Origin: Chloroflexota bacterium
GTDB taxonomy: Bacteria > Chloroflexota > Limnocylindria > Limnocylindrales > CSP1-4
DNA: 9,685 bases
Reading direction: 5' to 3'
Assembly: GCA_021789355.1 (NCBI GenBank)
Contig: JAJYJR010000186.1
Location: 1 to 9,685 of the forward strand
Below, one piece after another: positions 1 to 6,910 of the stretch. The position numbers and the translations under genes are program-made. Positions within the stretch are counted from its first letter, which is position 1, and each line of letters starts with the position of its first letter. The notes under the pieces were generated by a model. It was not told the origin of the DNA. It made no database searches and was given only the letters and a program-made list of their open reading frames with translations.

Positions 1-158
1 CCTGCGTTCGCCAGCCGAACGCGGTTCAGCTCCCACTCGCGCAGGGCCTCGTCGCTGATGCAGACGGGGAACGTCTCATGCTTGCTGGTCCAGGGGTTGC
101 GGGTGTGCCAGATGCGCGTCGTGTGGCGTTGTTTCTTGACCCGAGCTGCTCGGCCCAT
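1..158 (-). CDS. Partial hypothetical protein, N-terminal 52 residues
   Basis: The gene starts at ATG 158 and runs off the left edge of the window with its frame still open. The start is well supported by a strong ribosome binding site, GGAGGTGG, ending three bases before the ATG. The visible N-terminus is basic (MGRAARVKKQRHTTR) and continues with WHTRNPW, then a segment ending SDEALREWELNRVRLANA that is likely helical. No family is recognised. The basic start would fit a small nucleic-acid-binding protein, but that is only inference. It reads in the same direction as the methylase operon and is separated from its last gene by about 200 bp, so it probably has its own promoter. No other frame in this stretch has a comparable start signal. 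Confidence 0.7.
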   Translation of the reverse strand, partial: MGRAARVKKQRHTTRIWHTRNPWTSKHETFPVCISDEALREWELNRVRLANA

Positions 159-354
159 GGGCCACCTCCTCGACCAAGGTGTCGGGCCGCTTCTCGGCCC
201 TCTACCTATACCAACGCATTGGCGAGGGCAACCGTCCGGCGCGAATCACCCCGATACCGCCGGGTTCGCCCATCCGTTGGTCCGGTCGGTCGGTCGCCGA
301 ATGTCAGGGGGGTCGCACGCGAGAGCGAGGCGCCTTGATCGGACGCCCGAGTGA
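159..354 (-). promoter_or_regulatory. Intergenic spacer with weak promoter candidate
   Basis: This gap of about 200 bp lies between the last gene of the methylase operon and the partial gene at the left edge. Read on the minus strand it has a TTGCCC box near 227-232 and a TATAGG box near 206-211, spaced 15 bases apart and upstream of the GGAGGTGG ribosome binding site. The spacing is short and the match only fair, so this is a weak promoter call. A GGTC motif is repeated three times near 284-296. No clear hairpin terminator for the upstream operon was found. Confidence 0.25.
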
Positions 355-1017
355 TCAGAACGCGTAGGCCGGCAGCTGCGGATCGATCCCCAGGGCGCGG
401 GCCTGGCAGGCCAGCGCGTAGGCCAGGAGGCTGAAGCGGCGGCTGCCCTCCAGGGCCGCCGCGGCGCGGATCGCGGCCGCCACGGCCAGCGGGTCCCGGG
501 CGGCGAAGGCGGCCAGCACCTGGGCGGCCAGGGTGTAGCCCCGCTGGCCATACCCCCGCAGCAGCCCCCGACCCCGCCGCAGCGGGGGCACGGGGCGCCA
601 GTCCGCGGCCAGCAGGCGCTGCCAGGCGAGGTTGCGCAGGCAGTAGTTGCTGAGCTCCTCGGTGGGCACCCCGCCCAGGGGGCGCACCCGGTCGGATCCG
701 TCGGGGTTGCCATCCACGAAAAGGACCCGCCGGGCCAGCCCGGCCCCGAGGGCGAGGCCCTGGCCGGACAGCAGCAGCAGCCCCGCCTCGGCCGGCTCGA
801 ACTCGCAGATCCCCAGGGTCCAGGATCCCGACCACCAGGCCCCCGCCGCGCGCTCGGCCTCCACCCAGGCTTCCGCCGCGGCCCGCAGCGTCGCCCGGTC
901 CTGCCGGGCCCCGGCGGCGCGGGCCGTGCGTACGAGCCTTCGGGTGTGTTCGAGGTGGGCCGTATTGTCGGCTGTCAGTGTGGTGGGGTCGTTGAGAACC
1001 ATGATCAGGCGTGTCAT
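355..1017 (-). CDS. Hypothetical protein, 220 aa, translationally coupled
   Basis: The start is ATG 1017, whose ATGA overlaps the TGA stop of the 420-residue gene upstream, a classic sign of translational coupling. The product is soluble, rich in Ala, Arg and Leu, with no signal peptide or membrane segment. Visible landmarks are MTRLIMVLNDP at the start, a Trp-rich stretch AGAWWSGSWTLGICEFEP near residues 58-75, VLFVDGNPDGSDRVRP near 98-113, and a helical Ala-rich C-terminal half from about residue 125. No family is recognised and no catalytic motif stands out. The tight coupling implies that it is made in fixed proportion to the zinc-binding protein and may be its partner. Longer open frames through this region exist but start inside the upstream gene and have no start signal. 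Confidence 0.8.
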   Translation of the reverse strand: MTRLIMVLNDPTTLTADNTAHLEHTRRLVRTARAAGARQDRATLRAAAEAWVEAERAAGAWWSGSWTLGICEFEPAEAGLLLLSGQGLALGAGLARRVLFVDGNPDGSDRVRPLGGVPTEELSNYCLRNLAWQRLLAADWRPVPPLRRGRGLLRGYGQRGYTLAAQVLAAFAARDPLAVAAAIRAAAALEGSRRFSLLAYALACQARALGIDPQLPAYAF

Positions 1018-2276
1018 GCCCGGCGTTCCGTGGCTTGACGCTGTGCGGCGCGGGCATAGGCCACCCCGAGTTCGTCCGCCGCACGTTGCAGACAGCCGCG
1101 ACAGGCTGCGAAGGTCCGGTCGTAGTTGAGCACCACGATCTCCTCGGTGGCCGGCGTCCCACAGGTCATGCAGGGCAGATCGGGCCGATCGGCTGCGCCG
1201 AAGGGGTTGCCGTCGGTCTCGAACAAGCCCGACCGGATGCCCACGGCCGGGACGAGACGCGCCAGGATGGTGTCGAGGCAGGAGCGGCAGATGGAGGGGT
1301 TCGCCGGCTTGTCCGATGCACGGTCCATCTCCGTGGCCCAACGCGCAGCGTTTCGCTTGGCCAACGCCCGGACATCGGGTGGGGCCCACGGTCCCAGCCA
1401 CCGCAGTCCTTCGACGCTGCCGCAGTAGCCGCAGCGGTCGTTCCCGGCGCCCAGCGGCATCGGTATCCAGTTCTTCGGCTCGACCAGGGGCCCTGGTTCC
1501 TGGATGGGGAAACTGCCTGGCTCGAAAACGCGTGACTCGGTAGGGAGATCGAGATCCGAGGCACCGATCCAGAGCTCGACGTGATCGCCGTGTCCGCCCT
1601 CGAGGGCGGACAGCCAGCGTCCGGCGTGCGCGCGCAGGGTGTTGCCGGCCGGCAGGGAGAGGGCGGCTTCGAGGAAGGTGTCCCCGTCGTATCCATGTCC
1701 GCGCGGCTCGTTGATCCAGTCGTCGGCGGACCGCAGCCAGCCCGCTACCGCCGCTGCGTCGCGGGGCCCGCTGACAGTGATTTGGACGAAGAGCCGTCGA
1801 GCCCTGCTCGCGCCCGCCTCGTCAGCGTCGAGGGGTCCGATCGAGCCGGCACCGGCTCCATTGCCGTGGGTCGTGAGCGCGGGATCGCCGTCCGAGCGGT
1901 AGTCGCCGGTCGCGTCAGCATCCGCCCACGCGTCGTTCTCAGGGTTGCCGGTTGATGGGTCATTCATTCGCTCGGGCAAGCCCAAGGTGAACTGCGGCAT
2001 GTCCAGCAGCCACGCCGCCCAGTCGACGCGGCACGGCCCGCCGTTGGCCTGACCGACGCACAGGGTGACGGACTTGGCGGAGCCGAGCGCCGGCCATCCG
2101 CCGCCCATGCCGACGTGGAACTCGAGGGCCAGCGCCCCGTTGGCGTCGGTGCGCCGCACCGGGAGCGGTGCGCTGGCGTCCTCGTTCAGCCACCCAGCGA
2201 CTGCCGCGGCGATCGCGTCGGCGCGAGCTGGGTCGTGATCGCTGACGATGAGCGAGAACAGGTACTCGCGGCCCAT
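1014..2276 (-). CDS. Hypothetical protein with duplicated N-terminal unit and two C4 zinc-binding modules, 420 aa
   Basis: I chose ATG 2276, preceded by AAGGA seven bases upstream. A GTG at 2402 would add 42 residues and overlap the preceding stop, but that extension has atypical, proline/arginine-rich composition. Residues 4-56 (EYLFSLIVSDHD, AAVAGWLNED) and 160-211 (RRLFVQITVSG, AAAVAGWL, WINE) look like two copies of one alpha/beta unit, joined by an acidic, Asn/Gly-rich linker at about 103-158. The C-terminal part has two four-cysteine sets: CGYC at 282-285 with CRSC at 330-333, and CMTC at 369-372 with CRGC at 392-395. These are typical of structural zinc sites in nucleic-acid or protein-binding modules. 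No named family is recognised. The gene sits between the methylase region and the coupled 220-residue gene, so it is probably part of the same operon; a role in DNA recognition or complex assembly is inference. Confidence 0.8.
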   Translation of the reverse strand: MGREYLFSLIVSDHDPARADAIAAAVAGWLNEDASAPLPVRRTDANGALALEFHVGMGGGWPALGSAKSVTLCVGQANGGPCRVDWAAWLLDMPQFTLGLPERMNDPSTGNPENDAWADADATGDYRSDGDPALTTHGNGAGAGSIGPLDADEAGASRARRLFVQITVSGPRDAAAVAGWLRSADDWINEPRGHGYDGDTFLEAALSLPAGNTLRAHAGRWLSALEGGHGDHVELWIGASDLDLPTESRVFEPGSFPIQEPGPLVEPKNWIPMPLGAGNDRCGYCGSVEGLRWLGPWAPPDVRALAKRNAARWATEMDRASDKPANPSICRSCLDTILARLVPAVGIRSGLFETDGNPFGAADRPDLPCMTCGTPATEEIVVLNYDRTFAACRGCLQRAADELGVAYARAAQRQATERRA

Positions 2277-2298
2277 GGACGGATCCTTTCGCCCCCGG
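2277..2298 (-). promoter_or_regulatory. Ribosome binding site that decides the start of the 420-aa gene
   Basis: On the minus strand the sequence GAAAGGA lies seven bases before ATG 2276. No comparable site precedes the alternative GTG at 2402, so it favours the shorter protein. Confidence 0.55.
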
Positions 2299-2398
2299 TG
2301 GTGGCGGACACTGCCTGTCGCCTCACGGGGCGACCGTAAGGTCGACGGGCTGGGTCTGGCCTTGGGCCAATAGGACCAGCCAGGGTCCAACCTTTCGG

Positions 2399-2683
2399 TC
2401 ACGCAGCCCGTACAGGGCCGGCGATGGCGGGGAACCCGAGCCCGGACCGCGCGGTGCAGATCTGCCGGTGGCCCTTGACGTCCAGGGGGCCAGACCGTAC
2501 GTGCGCTCGTCGCATCCTGCTCGGCGAGCCCAGCCGCCGAGTAGCCACCGATGCGGCCATCGCCCCCAAGAGCTCCACCACTTCCTCTTCCAGCAGGCGC
2601 ACCCGCGGGGCCAGCCGGTGCTCCTCCAGGCCGTCAGCACGCGCCGCCGATGGGCGCGCCAGTCGCCACCGATCCAGCCGCAC
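2399..2683 (-). CDS. Small candidate protein, 94 aa, between methylase and zinc-binding gene
   Basis: The frame opens with GTG 2683, five bases after the methylase stop, and ends with TGA at 2399. Third codon positions are strongly GC-rich in this frame, as expected of a real gene here, and it fills most of the gap between the two neighbours. Residues 19-46 (LEEHRLAPRVRLLEEEVVEL and following) would form an amphipathic, possibly coiled-coil helix. The C-terminal part is basic and contains LDVKGHRQICTARS. There is no clear Shine-Dalgarno sequence, so expression would depend on re-initiation after the methylase. No family is recognised. Another minus frame (2323-2640) ends in a protein-like stretch containing PWLVLLAQGQ, so a frameshifted or decayed gene is an alternative. 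Confidence 0.45.
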   Translation of the reverse strand: MRLDRWRLARPSAARADGLEEHRLAPRVRLLEEEVVELLGAMAASVATRRLGSPSRMRRAHVRSGPLDVKGHRQICTARSGLGFPAIAGPVRAA

Positions 2684-2688
2684 GAGCG

Positions 2689-5600
2689 TCAGGCGGCCGC
2701 TACGCCCAAGATGCGTAGCGTCAGCTCGTCGAGGCGCGCGTTCTCGGTCCCGGTCGGTCCGACTCCGCCCCGCGCGATGCGTCGAGTGATGGCGAGGCTG
2801 AGGGCTGCCAAGGCGCGGTGGTTGGAGTCGGTGTCATCGTAGGCCGGAATCCTGAGGTACTCGACGACCGAGGTCCCCAACGACAGGGCCGCCGCGTATC
2901 CACTGATGGCAGCCGAGATTGACGGCGCGTTGAGGAGCGCCGTCAGGTATCCGGCCTCGGCTCGGTCTCGGAGCGGCACGAAGTACACCTTGTGGTCGGG
3001 GACGACTATGCGCCTGCCAAGGTGGCGGACCGCGGCACTGCCGACCATCGCCGCACCGAACCGGGATCCCGGCATCTCGCGCCAGGCGACCTTATAGGGA
3101 GCGAAGGTGTAGTCGGGGCCAACAGTCCAGACCGACCAGTACGGGTGCTTGGCCTGGAAGCGGCGATAGCTGCCGCGGGTCTTCAAGACGTTCTCGAAGG
3201 GGCGCAGGAACTCGTAGGCGTGAGGCGCATTGACCGGCAAATCCGGGTCGCCGTTCATTGTCCGCTGCGGCAGCAGGACGGCGTGGTCGGCATCCACCGT
3301 GGCCGCGAAGGGCATGACACCCTCGCCGCGGAGCAGGGCGAACAGGTGCTCGTCCTCCACATCGCCTGTGGCTGCGCCAAGGGGCCGGCGACCCTCATGG
3401 GGGTCGATGGCGATCCGCACCAACCGCTCGGTCCTGCGGCTCGTGGTGACCGTCCGCGGAGCGCCCTGTACGTGCAGGAAGAAGAGGCCATTGGCGTCGG
3501 TCGTGATGCCCTTGCGGGCTTGGTAGGCTGGCGTGCCCGCGTTGCCGAAGAGGCGCTCCCACAGGCGGTGCTGGGTGGCGTCGCCCCGCAGCCAAGGGCC
3601 TGCGTCCGTGCCCGGAACTGGCTCGGCCAGCAGGTCGGTGGCGACGACTCGCGCCCGGAAGTCGGCGGCGTGTAGGTAGGGCGTCGAGGAGCGCAACGCT
3701 CGCGCCGGCAACGTCCAGACCCGGTAGGGCACAGGGTAGGTGGTCCGGGCGTTGCGGCGGAAGACGAGCAGAGTCGTGTGGTTCGACACGTCCTCGAACG
3801 GCGAGATGGTCTTGAAGTCCTCGACCCCCTGGACGCCGAGGGGGATGGCCGGGTGGCCCCTGATCTCGAACCGGCGGAAGCCCTGGCTTGACTCGTTCGA
3901 GAAGACCGTGCCGGTTATGAGGAAAGCCAGCGTCCCCTCGTCCCGCAGCCATCGCAGCGCGGCGGTGTAGGTGATGACCGTGCTGATGTCGGCCTCGATG
4001 CCGCCGACCCAAGCGTCGTCCGAGAAGACGCCCAGCGCGTCGCAGTCGGGCTTGATGAACTCGGCGTACTCGGGCGGTAGGTGGCTCCACTTCACCCACG
4101 GTGGGTTGCCAATCACGTGGGACACCGGCCGGATGGCGGCAGCTGCAAAACGGTCGGCTAGGACGGAGGCCCAGATGCCGTCCCAGCCAGCTCCATGGAG
4201 GTCGACGAGCGAGATGATGGTGTCGAGCAGGGCATTCGCGTCATCGTCCGGCCAGGCCGCCACTCCGAACTCGTCGGACAGTGCCTGATAGATGTCGCGG
4301 ACACCCATGTCGGCGTTGACGAGGGCGCGGAGCCGAGCGAAGGCGGCGAAGAAGTCGTCCCCGCGGACGAACGCGCCTGGGACCCTGAAGTTCTTCTCGC
4401 CGCGCTCGGTCTGGATACGGTGCTCGAAGATACCGCCCTTCTCGTGGCTCACGTTCACGGCGTCGGCGAGGAAGACCGGCAGGCGGACGGGGTGATCACG
4501 GTCGAGATGGTTGGATAGGGAGACGACCAACGACGCCCGGGCTGAGAGTACCGCGAGCGGGTTGAGGTCAAGGCCGAAGATGCCGTCGAGGATGGCAGCG
4601 GCGTCCGCCCCTGCGAAGGCCGGAGCGGCGATCCGCCGGCGCAGCCCTTCGAGCAGGAAAGTCCCGGAGCCGCATGTCGGGTCGAGCAGGTCGTTCTCGG
4701 GTTGCCAACCAACGGAGTCCAGGACATGCTCGGCCAGCCAGTCCGGCGTGTAGAACTCGCCCAGGGCGTGCCGGAGCTCACGGGGCGCGAAGGACATGTA
4801 GAGGCCCTTGAACAGGTCGCGCAAGGACTCGGGGTTCTTGCGTCGCATGTCGAAGTCGAGGCCCGAGAGCGTGTCGAGCATCCGGCCGACGATCGGCTCA
4901 AAGGTCGGCCAGGCTACATCGTCGGCATACCAGGCGAAGAAGTCCTGGCCGGTGAGCATGTTGAGCACTCCCGCGCCACGAAACAGATCGCCCTCCTCCA
5001 TCCGGCGGATGCGCTGAACGACCGGGACGGTGTGGTCGGCAAGGTCGGCAGCGGTTGGCAGGGCCAAGCCGGCGGCCAGCTTCGCTATCAGGGCGATGTG
5101 TGTGTTGAGGGCGAACAGGTAGGCTGTCGGGTCGGCCGCGTAGTCCGTCCCGTGGGCCGCGCCCTGGCGATCGAGCAGCGCGCGCAGGCCCTCGTCGGCG
5201 ATGCCGACGACCTGGCCGAAGAGGCGTCGCCACTCCGTGAAGAGCAGCAGGGTCTTGGAGGTCCGGCCCGAGGAGACCGTGGCCCGCACAGCTTTGTAGA
5301 GCGCCGGGAGGAGCAATGTCCCGGCGTCTGATTCGGGGCCGACAATCTGGGCGAGTAGGCTCGGATAGACGAGTGGGACACCGTTGTCGCGCAGCGACGT
5401 GAGGATGCGTTCGGCGGCCGCGACATCGAACGGGCGGAGAGGCTCCCAGACCGCGCGGAGGGTCGGCTCGAGGCGGCCAAAGGAGATGTGGTCGCCATCC
5501 CAGGCGAGGAGGACGTACTCGCCGACCGGGCGGCCTTCCTCAATGGCGATGAGGCCCGCGTTTTCCTCAGCTTGATGTTGGGCGTGCTCGAGCACCTTGC

Positions 5601-5895
5601 GTGCGCCACCCCCGCGGAAGGAGCGCGGCGGCTCGTACTCGGTGACCACGGCCCCATGGACGGAGTCGACGAAGCGCTTTGTCCCGTTCGCCGCCCCGGC
5701 GAGAGTCAAGTCGAGGGTGTGCTCATCCCAGGGACAACCGAGGGTGACGGCTGCCTCGCCGAGACGCTGCTCGATGACGGCCCGGAGGCTCGCCTCGTGC
5801 GTGGCAGCAGCAGTCGCCGCCGCCACGGCCGCTGCCACGGCGGGTGCGAGGTCAGTGGGCGAGGCCATGGGTTTCCAATAGTCGATGGCGACCAT
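2689..5895 (-). CDS. Type IIG-like restriction-modification enzyme (Eco57I/PglX-type N6-adenine DNA methyltransferase), about 1068 aa
   Basis: The protein should transfer a methyl group from S-adenosylmethionine to the N6 amino group of adenine in a DNA target. Motifs, numbered from ATG 5895: GEFYTP at 379-384, the AdoMet-binding DPTCGSGTF at 405-413, LDLNP near 442-446, and the catalytic NPPW at 597-600 preceded by HVIG. The N-terminal region has VDS then VVTEYEPP (Asp77, Glu86, Glu88) followed by ARKVLEHAQHQAE, which resembles the PD-(D/E)XK nuclease part of type IIG enzymes. EWRRLFGQV at 221-229 is also typical. Residues from about 690 to 1040 would form target recognition and DNA contacts. 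Length near 1,070 fits single-chain type IIG or PglX-like enzymes. ATG 5895 is preferred because CATATT lies six bases upstream (leaderless geometry); ATG 5868 (weak GGAAA) and ATG 5922 are alternatives. Whether it cuts DNA is uncertain. Confidence 0.9.
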   Translation of the reverse strand: MVAIDYWKPMASPTDLAPAVAAAVAAATAAATHEASLRAVIEQRLGEAAVTLGCPWDEHTLDLTLAGAANGTKRFVDSVHGAVVTEYEPPRSFRGGGARKVLEHAQHQAEENAGLIAIEEGRPVGEYVLLAWDGDHISFGRLEPTLRAVWEPLRPFDVAAAERILTSLRDNGVPLVYPSLLAQIVGPESDAGTLLLPALYKAVRATVSSGRTSKTLLLFTEWRRLFGQVVGIADEGLRALLDRQGAAHGTDYAADPTAYLFALNTHIALIAKLAAGLALPTAADLADHTVPVVQRIRRMEEGDLFRGAGVLNMLTGQDFFAWYADDVAWPTFEPIVGRMLDTLSGLDFDMRRKNPESLRDLFKGLYMSFAPRELRHALGEFYTPDWLAEHVLDSVGWQPENDLLDPTCGSGTFLLEGLRRRIAAPAFAGADAAAILDGIFGLDLNPLAVLSARASLVVSLSNHLDRDHPVRLPVFLADAVNVSHEKGGIFEHRIQTERGEKNFRVPGAFVRGDDFFAAFARLRALVNADMGVRDIYQALSDEFGVAAWPDDDANALLDTIISLVDLHGAGWDGIWASVLADRFAAAAIRPVSHVIGNPPWVKWSHLPPEYAEFIKPDCDALGVFSDDAWVGGIEADISTVITYTAALRWLRDEGTLAFLITGTVFSNESSQGFRRFEIRGHPAIPLGVQGVEDFKTISPFEDVSNHTTLLVFRRNARTTYPVPYRVWTLPARALRSSTPYLHAADFRARVVATDLLAEPVPGTDAGPWLRGDATQHRLWERLFGNAGTPAYQARKGITTDANGLFFLHVQGAPRTVTTSRRTERLVRIAIDPHEGRRPLGAATGDVEDEHLFALLRGEGVMPFAATVDADHAVLLPQRTMNGDPDLPVNAPHAYEFLRPFENVLKTRGSYRRFQAKHPYWSVWTVGPDYTFAPYKVAWREMPGSRFGAAMVGSAAVRHLGRRIVVPDHKVYFVPLRDRAEAGYLTALLNAPSISAAISGYAAALSLGTSVVEYLRIPAYDDTDSNHRALAALSLAITRRIARGGVGPTGTENARLDELTLRILGVAAA

Positions 5896-5901
5896 GCCTC
5901 G

Positions 5902-5930
5902 AATATGATCGGAGCCCGCCATCGGTCGAA
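5902..5930 (-). promoter_or_regulatory. Candidate leaderless promoter of the methylase operon
   Basis: On the minus strand CATATT (5907-5902) lies six bases before ATG 5895, so transcription would begin at or next to the start codon. A TTCGAC box at 5930-5925 is 17 bases upstream but is a poor -35 match. The spacing from -10 to ATG is the same as at 9636-9648. Confidence 0.4.
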
Positions 5931-6075
5931 GATGAAGGCATGGACCAGGCTCTCCCGGCGGGTTGACGGTGAGGTCACGAACTGTGGTTCAAGGCGTGAG
6001 TATGACGACCGTGGGCTCGGCCGCACGCCGCCCGCGCAAGCGAGGTGGCCGACGTGAACATCGACCCGACGGTCG

Positions 6076-6168
6076 GCCGGGCCGGCGCGCGCCCGGACGC
6101 GTCGAGCCCATAGTCGAAGGCGCGCCGATGTCAAGGAGCCGGGCCGGCGCGCGCCCGGACGCGTCGAG
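6076..6168. repeat. Exact 31-bp direct repeat with 31-bp spacer
   Basis: Positions 6076-6106 and 6138-6168 are identical over 31 bases, separated by a non-repeated 31-base spacer. Each copy contains two perfect palindromes, GGCGCGCGCC and GACGCGTC. The bases on either side differ, so the repeat ends are sharp. Such paired palindromic repeats near an element end could be binding sites for a recombinase, excisionase or regulator, but the function is unknown. Confidence 0.85.
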
Positions 6169-6427
6169 GGATGCCTCGGGGACACGGCTCGGGGCCCTGG
6201 GGACCCGCGACACTGCCAGACGTTGCGAGCTGTGTTCGGTCTCAGCCAAATCCGATCCGACCCGGCCGGCACGCGGAGCGTGGCCCGAATGAGGAGAGTC
6301 GAGACTGGCTGCTCTGCTCCCGCTTGCCGGCGGCCGCGGAAGGGTTGGACGAGCGGCCACGGGATGCGGACGGCGGCGTAGGAAGTCACCACGAACCCCT
6401 TGCGCCATCGGCCATTCCGTGCGATCA

Positions 6428-6461
6428 CCCCCCAGTCCAACCCCCCAAGCCCAGACCCCCC
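6428..6461 (-). other. G-quadruplex motif
   Basis: The plus strand has four C tracts at 6428-6433, 6441-6446, 6450-6452 and 6456-6461. Read on the minus strand these are runs of 6, 3, 6 and 6 guanines with loops of 3, 3 and 7 bases, satisfying the usual G3+ N1-7 rule. It lies 36 bp from the tRNA fragment. Confidence 0.7.
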
Positions 6462-6497
6462 ACGCACGGACCACGCTCACATGAGCACGGGCCGAGA

Positions 6498-6547
6498 GCT
6501 GTTTCGTAAACAGCAGGTCCTCGGTTCAAATCCGAGTGTCGGCTCCA
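6498..6547 (+). other. 3' half of tRNA-Thr(CGT): likely right attachment site of an integrated element
   Basis: The sequence folds as the 3' half of a tRNA. The anticodon stem is GCTGT/ACAGC around a 7-base loop TTCGTAA with anticodon CGT (6505-6507). It is followed by a 5-base variable loop, a T stem CTCGG/CCGAG with loop TTCAAAT (6525-6531), the acceptor 3' strand TGTCGGC (6537-6543), discriminator T and an encoded CCA (6545-6547). A normal 5' half, with a GCCGACA acceptor strand and a D arm, is absent in the bases upstream. Tyrosine recombinases often insert elements into tRNA genes, rebuilding an intact gene at one end and leaving a 3' copy at the other. Given the orientation, the element lies to the left and the intact gene should be further left, outside the window. 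Confidence 0.75.
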
Positions 6548-6560
6548 GCGATTGAACGTG

Positions 6561-6596
6561 AAGCCGCCGTTTCGGGACCGCCCGGGACGGCGGTTT
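6561..6596 (+). terminator. Hairpin downstream of the tRNA fragment
   Basis: AAGCCGCCGT (6561-6570) pairs with ACGGCGGTTT (6587-6596), ten pairs with one G-T wobble. The loop contains a further CGGG/CCCG stem (6573-6576 with 6581-6584). It starts 14 bases after the tRNA CCA and would end transcription of an intact tRNA-Thr gene at the empty site. It also sits between the tRNA end and a convergent gene. There is only a three-T tail, so an intrinsic terminator is likely but not certain. Confidence 0.6.
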
Positions 6597-6625
6597 CGGC
6601 GTCGTCCGGCGCTCGGCGCAGCCGG

Positions 6626-6910
6626 CTACCGACCTGACACGGGGCTCGGGGCAATCAAGCCGATGAGGGCGCCGACCACGGTGGTGGTGACGACGAGGAA
6701 GGCCCCGGCCGCGGCATTGTCCCGGGCGTACAGGATGAAGGCCGCCAGGCCGGCCAGGATCGCGACGGCGAACAGCCCGCCGAGCAGGAGCCGCCAGATG
6801 TCGCCCAGGGCGCTCGCCGGCGGCGGCGGGAGGATCTGGCCCCGCACCGCCGCCTGGTCCTCGGCGGAGAGAGCGTGGTACTGCTGCACCAGGTCGTCGC
6901 TGGCCGCCAT
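6626..6910 (-). CDS. Small membrane protein with two transmembrane helices, 94 aa
   Basis: ATG 6910 is preceded by a near-perfect ribosome binding site, AGGAGG, five bases upstream. The N-terminal 40 residues are soluble (SDDLVQQYHALSAEDQAAVR, then PPPP). They are followed by two hydrophobic helices at about 41-62 (LLLGGLFAVAILAGLAAFIL) and 67-87 (AGAFLVVTTTVVGALIGLIA), with the short charged turn YARDN between them. The layout predicts a helical hairpin in the cytoplasmic membrane with a cytosolic N-terminal domain. No family is recognised. It is the first gene of the backbone side and is divergent from the next membrane protein. A TACGCT box at 6954-6949 (minus) is a possible -10 element. 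Confidence 0.85.
   Translation of the reverse strand: MAASDDLVQQYHALSAEDQAAVRGQILPPPPASALGDIWRLLLGGLFAVAILAGLAAFILYARDNAAAGAFLVVTTTVVGALIGLIAPSPVSGR

Larger units (their letters stand above)
5931..6490. other. Gene-poor region between methylase operon and attachment site
   Basis: About 560 bp hold no convincing gene. Open frames exist on both strands (for example 5989-6480 minus and 5963-6292 plus), but their products are dominated by Arg, Pro, Ser and Gly in runs typical of chance reading of GC-rich DNA, and none has a good ribosome binding site. The region does hold an exact 31-bp direct repeat, an 11-base inverted repeat CCGACGGTCGG at 6066-6076, and a G-quadruplex motif close to the attachment site. 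It is probably the end region of the inserted element. Confidence 0.5.

Noticed and set aside
206..1162. Overlapping 318-residue minus frame
   Set aside because: It is a shadow frame of the 220-residue gene, with Gly/Arg/Pro-rich runs and no start signal.
2277..2402. N-terminal extension of the zinc-binding protein from GTG 2402
   Set aside because: The GTGA overlap with the upstream stop is attractive, but the added residues look non-coding and ATG 2276 has its own ribosome binding site.
6076..6168. Two 31-bp repeats with a 31-bp spacer as a minimal CRISPR
   Set aside because: There are only two repeats, the sequence is extremely GC-rich, and no cas gene is present.
5989..6480. Minus-strand open frame of 163 residues upstream of the methylase
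   Set aside because: It has no ribosome binding site, a low-complexity Arg/Pro/Ser/Gly composition, and it runs through the direct repeats in different frames.
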